Assembly (NCBI GenBank): GCA_030653035.1
Contig: JAUSAB010000102.1
Location: 1-55,042 of the forward strand
Direction: 5' to 3'
Length of the DNA stretch: 55,042 nt
DNA from: Desulfocapsaceae bacterium
GTDB taxonomy: Bacteria > Desulfobacterota > Desulfobulbia > Desulfobulbales > Desulfocapsaceae
Below the pieces are notes generated by a model. It had not been told where the DNA came from. It ran no database searches and saw only the letters and a program-made list of their open reading frames with translations. Numbering within the stretch: the stretch's first letter is position 1; each line of letters begins with the position of its first letter. Below, in pieces: positions 51,501 to 55,042 of this stretch. Made by a program: the position numbers and the translations under genes.

Positions 51501-51864
51501 CCAGCCAGTTGTTGCCGAGCCTCAGGAAATGGAAGCTGTTTCATACTCCTGCGGATCAGCGAAGTGTACACAATTACGATGGAAACCAACAGTGGCGATA
51601 GGAGTGAAGGAGTACGTGATTTATCGCAGATTATTGCTTGAATCTATGTATTCTGAATTGGCTCGGGTACCGGTGACGGCTACCAATTATAAAACCGGAG
51701 AAGCATGGAACAGTGATGAGTCTTTGCCGCTTAATGGCTATAAAGTGTCAGCAATCAAGGCGGATGAGACAGAGAGTTTCTTTGCCAAGGATAAAGAGGG
51801 CGAATGTGTCTTCCCTTGGCCTATGTTCTTGCCGGCAATAACTCATGGAACCCAGCACCCTTAA
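48589..51864 (+). CDS. Secreted LamG-lipase protein with FPWPMFLPAI end and poly-G tract
   Basis: A 1091-residue exported protein. From the ATG at 48589, with strong AGGAGAGG, the frame passes through 13 consecutive G (48621-48633) into the signal peptide MKIGRFAQVLLFIAVMFLEL, whose own ATG at 48652 has a weak ribosome site. Domains: LamG-like (about 50-265; LVGYWSFDDG, GAIDEVRIYNRVLNEAEIAEL), an Ig-like part (about 270-360), and an LCAT/lipase-type alpha/beta hydrolase (about 458-870; TPVILIPGIMGSS, nucleophile Ser570 in AHSMGG). The protein ends with VFPWPMFLPAITHGTQHP. It probably acts on lipids or esters outside the cell. It is an A+T-rich island gene between two ketosynthase genes. Confidence 0.88.
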   Translation: MRGVLQKMKCLGGGGLAGDNAMKIGRFAQVLLFIAVMFLELPAYAQIPTDGLVGYWSFDDGTANLTAGSANNGQPTSAVTFGPGKSGMAAVFQGVDNPGHIYIPNSAALQFTSGATYSVWVRVDALKAMDGRGNTVTSYGGGTVFAKSHDRIGAAFGFSVNSANEAGAGVGSFASWAAGQSDPLWTPQKQVGDWAHLTCIFSASSGIKIYVDGQLYRTSTNPVLFADMNGQDLFIGKFSDSWYPFYGAIDEVRIYNRVLNEAEIAELAGGLTQSPGSFVFSPISSPVEPNTCFPVRIEARTAGGTLDTTVNGYATLSANFGGVSSKSLYFNNGVAVHGCITVPSPGKNKQLTAQGLGLSGTSNSFECVGTCFGSIALFLDPDTTAILFDQTTNAEVGRQVSTEDPQSNIYMVKFANVPCGAYRLRVEKGPLYKDNIELNVTGGNVKVEKISLPQPGIKGTPVILIPGIMGSSRPVGKWDIVPLLGDSYPDKSLRFHGPLVMGWNDLELQLIKAGYTVFRCPWDWRSGIGSKNGTEAIRMKENVKNFLIPVIDEALRHPDSTTGKVSIVAHSMGGLVARAYIQSADLYRNDVENLALIGVPHLGSVKPYFLWEAGDAITGDKIFDDTFYTDVIKRMWEDTYGQDNWKNCNAKAIKEFIHEKSPSLRQLMSTDYCLMKEDGTTLPVESDGNVNVWLNELNNGTNGFKKPTDVFSKDFGAKVKTRVFLSNSGYDSTLEYIQINNKIFTYPDKTTSYVDGIPSDVGPITCAEEKAGKKATNNNELFFSGDGTVPLDSAAYPLKAGWADRAEFISGKSHTFMIWSFLQDIPDFLDGNPGVITEPKSVVISKETTKDAVNMTPQLGFSVIGNAGLLITDTLGRKSGISPDTHALVNEIPGADIVADETGASVSFSDAPAGQYHLTYFGYSEQSFSLSVSAFNASGEAEEESFKGYKPASPQTIVIQYNPLLENQIVVQPVVAEPQEMEAVSYSCGSAKCTQLRWKPTVAIGVKEYVIYRRLLLESMYSELARVPVTATNYKTGEAWNSDESLPLNGYKVSAIKADETESFFAKDKEGECVFPWPMFLPAITHGTQHP
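48621..48633 (+). repeat. Poly-G tract of 13 bases
   Basis: Thirteen G in a row between the strong start codon (48589) and the signal-peptide ATG (48652). Tracts of this length change length by slipped-strand pairing and are a classic source of phase variation. With 13 G the two starts are in the same frame. Confidence 0.9.
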
Positions 51865-51873
51865 CAGGATTTG

Positions 51874-52262
51874 AGATTGGTTCCCATGATTTGCATGGGA
51901 ACCAATCTCTGTCTGTGTCCACTCGACGGGGTGCGTCCGTACTGCGAACCCCTGCGCCACACACGATCAAGGTTAAATTGGAATTGTAGCCTGGATGGAG
52001 CCTGATCGGTTTGCCCGCCGATTTTCTTTCTGCCAGCGCCGCAGAAAGGACTTGAATTTGACCATTCCGGTGGCTATACATATCGGAAAACTCTGTTTTA
52101 TTTCTGGTGTTCTGGTTCCCATGCGCCGCATGGGAACCCATTCCGGCCTGCGTTGCAGGCCGTTGTTTTTCTGTATCGTGCAGGAAATTATAATGGATGC
52201 GACGCATCCAGCCTGCGTTCCCCCGAAGTCTTCGCTTACCTGCGCCGCATGGGAACGAGCAA
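51874..52262. repeat. Cluster of GTTCCCATG...CATGGGAAC palindromes and half repeats
   Basis: The 426-bp gap 51865-52290 is made of repeat DNA. It contains a palindrome ATTGGTTCCCATGATTTGC ... ATGGGAACCAAT (51877-51906), a GTAGCCTGGATGGAGC half repeat (51987), GGTTCCCATGCGCCGCATGG (52109) followed by GCCTGCGTTGCAGGC (52149), and CTGCGCCGCATGGGAACGAG (52240). No gene is convincing here. The KS gene at 52291 must take its promoter or read-through from within this region. Confidence 0.75.
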
Positions 52263-52290
52263 AAAATCATAACTTGTATTCGTAATTCCT

Positions 52291-53556
52291 ATGAAAGCAC
52301 CGCTGAACAGAAAGGTCTTTGTCATTGGCTATGGGGCGGCCACCTCCCTTGGCAATACATTTGCCATCACCTGGGAAGCGGCCCTAGCCGGTCAGGCGGG
52401 GTTTCGCCGGATAACCAGGTGCGAGGTTCTTACCCGCAGCAACGTGGTGGGCGAGATCCCGGACTGGGATCCGGGCCTTTTGGAATATGTTAGTCGCAAA
52501 GATGCCTCGCTCTGGGATGCCGCCTATGTCTTTCTGACCATGGAGATCTGCCGTCAGGCCCTGGCTCATGCCGGCCTTGAGATTAATGAAGAGACCGGCC
52601 CAAGGACCGGCTGCCTGATCGGTTCGGCCCTTAACGGGGTGGATGCGTACCGGATTGCCATGGACAATTATGTCAACCGGGGGCCGCTGAAGGTCAGCCC
52701 TTATCTGCTGCCCAATGTCTGCGCCAACCTCCCGGCGGGCAAGGCCGGCATGCTTCTGGGATTCACCGGACCCATTTTTTCCCCCCAGGGAGCCTGTGCT
52801 TCCGGTAATCATGCGATTGCTATCGGGGCGAGGATGATCAGGGACGGCGACTGTGATTTTGTCCTGGCCGGGGGGGTTGAGACCTGTCTGGTACCGGAAA
52901 TTATCCAGGGGTTTGCCAATATGCTGGCCACCATCAAGATCGGGCCCAAGGATCGCGCCTTTGATGATCCCACCCAGGCATCGCGGCCGTTCAGTGTTGA
53001 CCGCAAGGGTTTTGTCCTTTCCGAAGGCGCCGGGGTGGTGGTGCTGGCGGCCGAAGAGGCCGTCCGTTCCCTTGGCCTGACTCCAAAGGCCGAGGTGATG
53101 GGCGTCGGCTGGAACTCAGACGCCAACCATTTTACCCGTCCCAATCAGGTGACCATTGTTCGGGCCATGCGTGCGGCTATCGAAGATGCGGAGATTACGC
53201 CTGTGGATATCGGTGCGGTTAACGCCCATGGCACCTCAACCCCCACCGGTGATAGCACCGAGGTTGCCTGCCTCCGAGAGGTTTTTGGCCCCGCGCTGCC
53301 CAAGATTCCGGTATCGGCCAACAAGTCGCAGGTGGGCCACAGCCTGGGCGCCAGTGCGGCCATTGAGGCAGCCCTGGCTATCGAGGCCATGGGCCAGGGG
53401 ATTGTCCTGCCCACGGTCAACCATATACCCGACCCTGCCTTCAGCGACCTGGATGTGGTCCCCAATGAGGCCCGCAAGCACCCGCATGAATTTGTGCTCT
53501 CCAATTCATTCGGTTTTGGCGGCACCAACTGTTGTCTTGTCTTTCGAGGAATGTGA
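52291..53556 (+). CDS. FabF-type beta-ketoacyl-ACP synthase (KS-4)
   Basis: A 421-residue KAS I/II-type ketosynthase. The triad is complete: Cys169 in PQGACASGNHA, His313 in VNAHGTSTPTGD and His350 in QVGHSLGASA; the end SFGFGGTNCCLVF is standard. It is distinct from KS-3, so the locus may use different synthases for different steps or chain lengths. The stop overlaps the start of the thioesterase gene by one base. It is the first gene after the repeat and lipase island. Confidence 0.93.
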   Translation: MKAPLNRKVFVIGYGAATSLGNTFAITWEAALAGQAGFRRITRCEVLTRSNVVGEIPDWDPGLLEYVSRKDASLWDAAYVFLTMEICRQALAHAGLEINEETGPRTGCLIGSALNGVDAYRIAMDNYVNRGPLKVSPYLLPNVCANLPAGKAGMLLGFTGPIFSPQGACASGNHAIAIGARMIRDGDCDFVLAGGVETCLVPEIIQGFANMLATIKIGPKDRAFDDPTQASRPFSVDRKGFVLSEGAGVVVLAAEEAVRSLGLTPKAEVMGVGWNSDANHFTRPNQVTIVRAMRAAIEDAEITPVDIGAVNAHGTSTPTGDSTEVACLREVFGPALPKIPVSANKSQVGHSLGASAAIEAALAIEAMGQGIVLPTVNHIPDPAFSDLDVVPNEARKHPHEFVLSNSFGFGGTNCCLVFRGM

Positions 53557-54035
53557 TGCGACCCAAACCCTTTATTCCGGAATTTCTGGACAAACCCTCC
53601 ATGGTCAGGGACAAGAACAGCGGCAAGATATGGCATCGCTGCGAGTTGCGGACCCTCTATGTGGATACGGACCGTTCGCAGGTTGTCTATCACGCCAACT
53701 ATCTGAGATATTTTGAATTTGGTCGGGGTTCACTCATGCGGGATGCCGAATACCCGTATAAGAAGATTGAAGAAAGCGGCTATATCTACCCTATTATCAA
53801 GACCGAGCTCAACTACTATTCGCCCCTCTTCTATGATGACCTGATGTACATCCATACCCGGCCGGCCACCATCGAACTGGTTAAACTGCAGTTTGATTAT
53901 CTGATTACCAGGGCTGACACCGGCGAGATTGCCTGCACCGGTTTTACCAAACATTGCGCCGTGAATACCAAGGGCATTCCGGTTGAGATCGATGCCAAGA
54001 CCATCCGGCTCTGGCAGGAATTTCCCGGTTCATGA
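53556..54035 (+). CDS. YbgC/4-hydroxybenzoyl-CoA-type hotdog thioesterase
   Basis: A 159-residue hotdog protein. The signature LYVDTDRSQVVYHANYLRYFEFGRGSL, located at about residues 36-62 and seen as YVDTDRSQVVYHANY then LRYFEFGRG, keeps the catalytic Asp of the acyl-CoA/acyl-ACP thioesterase family. It would hydrolyse an acyl thioester and may release or edit the ACP-bound chain. Aryl polyene clusters also hold such a thioesterase. The start ATG at 53556 overlaps the KS-4 stop by one base. It overlaps the next gene by four bases. Confidence 0.9.
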   Translation: MRPKPFIPEFLDKPSMVRDKNSGKIWHRCELRTLYVDTDRSQVVYHANYLRYFEFGRGSLMRDAEYPYKKIEESGYIYPIIKTELNYYSPLFYDDLMYIHTRPATIELVKLQFDYLITRADTGEIACTGFTKHCAVNTKGIPVEIDAKTIRLWQEFPGS

Positions 54036-54880
54036 CCGTTATGACCATCTGGCGTATCCCTGTTGCCATTGACGTCCGTCCCTGGTTTGCCGATCACTGC
54101 TTTGACGGTAAAGTCGTGCTGCCGGCGGTTGAAACCATGGCCCTGCTGGCGGCAGAGGTTGCCGGGAACCATCCGGAAATCGATGGCCTGGTCATGAATA
54201 ATGTCCGTTTTGCCAGGTTCCTGGAAATTCCCGAAGGAAGCATCCATATTGCGGCCCTCATTGAATGCAATCAGCATGAAAACGGCTCGATTTATGCCAA
54301 ATTGCTCAGCCGGAGGCCGGGCCAGACCATGACGCGGCTGCAGGAGCATGGTGAGATCCTCTTTTCTCCGGCTGGAGAAAAGCAAACCCCTGTCTTCGAA
54401 TTTGACCGGGAACCCCAGACGGCTCCTGCCATGATGATCCCGGCAGAACAGGTGTACCGGGAACTGGTACCCTTTGGTCCAGGGTATCATACCCTGCAGG
54501 GAGACTTGCATCTTGGTGACAAGGTTGCATGGGGACGGTTGCAGGCCCCGGTAGTGGCGATCTCCGACCGTGTCCGGGAACGCATCGGCTCCCCCTTTCC
54601 CCTGGATGGTGCCTTTCATGCAGCCTGTGTCCTGGGACAGCGAACAGTTGATTTTGTGCCCTTTCCCGTGGGATTTGACCGGCGAATCATCCTCCACCCC
54701 ACGCAGCCCGGCGTCAGTTATTGCACCACGGTGGAATTGCTCTCCCTGACCAGCGATGAACTCCTCTTTGATCTGCACATTTTTAATGATCAGGGGCAGG
54801 TCTTTGAGAGTGTCACAGGCCTGCGGATGCGGGATGTGAGCGGCGGGAAGATCAAACCGCCGGAGTGGATGAAAAGATAG
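54032..54880 (+). CDS. PKS-type double-hotdog dehydratase
   Basis: A 282-residue stand-alone protein of the polyketide synthase dehydratase (PS-DH) fold. The first hotdog carries ADHCFDGKVVLPAVETM, the HxxxGxxxxP motif of PKS dehydratases. The second carries FPLDGAFHAACVLGQ with the catalytic Asp. It would remove water from 3-hydroxyacyl-ACP. Such double-hotdog DH domains usually lie inside modular PKS or PUFA synthases; here it is separate. With the ApeI/ApeP-like pair it is the third dehydratase of the locus, which suggests a chain with several double bonds. It is translationally coupled to the thioesterase. Confidence 0.87.
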   Translation: MTVMTIWRIPVAIDVRPWFADHCFDGKVVLPAVETMALLAAEVAGNHPEIDGLVMNNVRFARFLEIPEGSIHIAALIECNQHENGSIYAKLLSRRPGQTMTRLQEHGEILFSPAGEKQTPVFEFDREPQTAPAMMIPAEQVYRELVPFGPGYHTLQGDLHLGDKVAWGRLQAPVVAISDRVRERIGSPFPLDGAFHAACVLGQRTVDFVPFPVGFDRRIILHPTQPGVSYCTTVELLSLTSDELLFDLHIFNDQGQVFESVTGLRMRDVSGGKIKPPEWMKR

Positions 54881-54894
54881 GAGGAGGGAGGTCA

Positions 54895-55042
54895 ATGGTA
54901 CAACCGGATTTAATTCGTGTGGCTGTTTTTGAAGGGAAGCAGATTCGTAAAATCATGCATGAAGGTGAATGGTGGTTTTCGATCGTTGATATTGTGGCAG
55001 CTCTTACTGACAGCAACATTCCCAAACGCTATTGGAGTGATC
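54895..55042 (+). CDS. BRO-N/DinD-like protein, 5' part
   Basis: The first 49 residues of a protein that runs out of the window. The start ATG at 54895 has a strong GGAGGGAGG site. The sequence FEGKQIRKIMHEGEWWF and SIVDIVAALTDSNIPKRYW is the BRO N-terminal domain, found in phage antirepressors and in DNA-damage-inducible protein D (DinD). It lies 14 bases after the dehydratase gene on the same strand, but is unlikely to belong to the pathway. It probably marks the right edge of the biosynthetic locus. Confidence 0.85.
   Translation, partial: MVQPDLIRVAVFEGKQIRKIMHEGEWWFSIVDIVAALTDSNIPKRYWSD

Noticed and set aside
2497-54880. Standard aryl polyene cluster
   Set aside because: Ligase, glycosyltransferase, acyltransferase, LolA-like and ApeI/ApeP-like genes fit, but there is no ammonia-lyase, no methyltransferase and no MMPL exporter, while radical SAM genes are in excess.
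53897-54895. Minus-strand open frame of 332 codons
   Set aside because: Antisense to the thioesterase and PS-DH genes, both of which carry clear catalytic motifs.

Overview
The window looks like a piece of a Gram-negative anaerobe's chromosome. A sulfate-reducer-like member of the Desulfobacterota (Desulfobulbales type) fits best. The grounds are LolA-like, PagL-like and LpxL-like envelope proteins, a small c-type cytochrome, several cobalamin-binding radical SAM enzymes, and many short palindromic repeats. The lineage is inferred from gene content; there is no rRNA or other marker gene here, and I see no tRNA gene.

Most of the window (about 2.5-6.5 kb and 13-54.9 kb) is one very large type II fatty-acid/polyketide-like locus. 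It holds four acyl carrier proteins, three stand-alone FabF-type or FabH-type ketosynthases on top of one ketosynthase (46042) of a separate operon, and a ketosynthase fused to a chain-length-factor-like domain. It also has a FabG-type reductase, ApeP-like and ApeI-like hotdog dehydratases, a PKS-type double-hotdog dehydratase and a YbgC-type thioesterase. Seven radical SAM proteins are present, four with an N-terminal B12-binding domain. Other members are a phytoene-desaturase-like flavoprotein, an AMP-forming acyl ligase, a FakA-FakB-like (DAK2-DegV) fusion, a family 2 glycosyltransferase, two acyltransferases, a BtrH-like acyl-ACP transferase, an ABC exporter, and a LolA-like protein paired with a lipoprotein. 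Parts of this set match aryl polyene clusters (ligase, glycosyltransferase, acyltransferase, LolA-like, ApeI/ApeP). The radical SAM plus desaturase part recalls the gene sets proposed for ladderane lipids. There is no ammonia-lyase and no MMPL exporter, so it is not a standard aryl polyene cluster. The likely product is an unusual polyene or cyclised acyl chain attached to an envelope lipid, but its structure cannot be read from the sequence.

Layout: 1-1881 metal and MFS transporters; 2117-6532 (minus) cytochrome, ACP, ABC exporter and BtrH-like group; 6533-11221 an accessory island with hicAB, a large secreted GLUG protein, a membrane protein and repeats; 11222-13070 (minus) a lipoprotein, PagL-like, YciB operon; 13281-17658 (plus) flavoprotein, B12-radical SAM, KAS III; 17730-27599 (minus) a tightly packed operon from acyl ligase to radical SAM genes; 27685-29134 accessory genes; 29172-33286 (minus) radical SAM, lipoprotein, LolA-like, FabG, dehydratase; 33608-54880 (plus) the ACP/KS-CLF/radical SAM/dehydratase/KS/thioesterase series; 54895 to the end, a BRO-N gene fragment.

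The biosynthetic series is interrupted by A+T-richer islands: an RHS locus at 37366-43016, and a toxin-antitoxin pair plus a LamG-lipase protein at 47293-52290. Two insertions are flanked by a second copy of the 3' end of the gene next to them. Three secreted island proteins end in the same ten residues (FPWPMFLPAI), which looks like an undescribed C-terminal tag. Several repeat families are worth attention: a ~45-bp repeat inserted in frame in two enzymes, a composite double hairpin that begins at stop codons, and heptamer-built inverted repeats at gene junctions.
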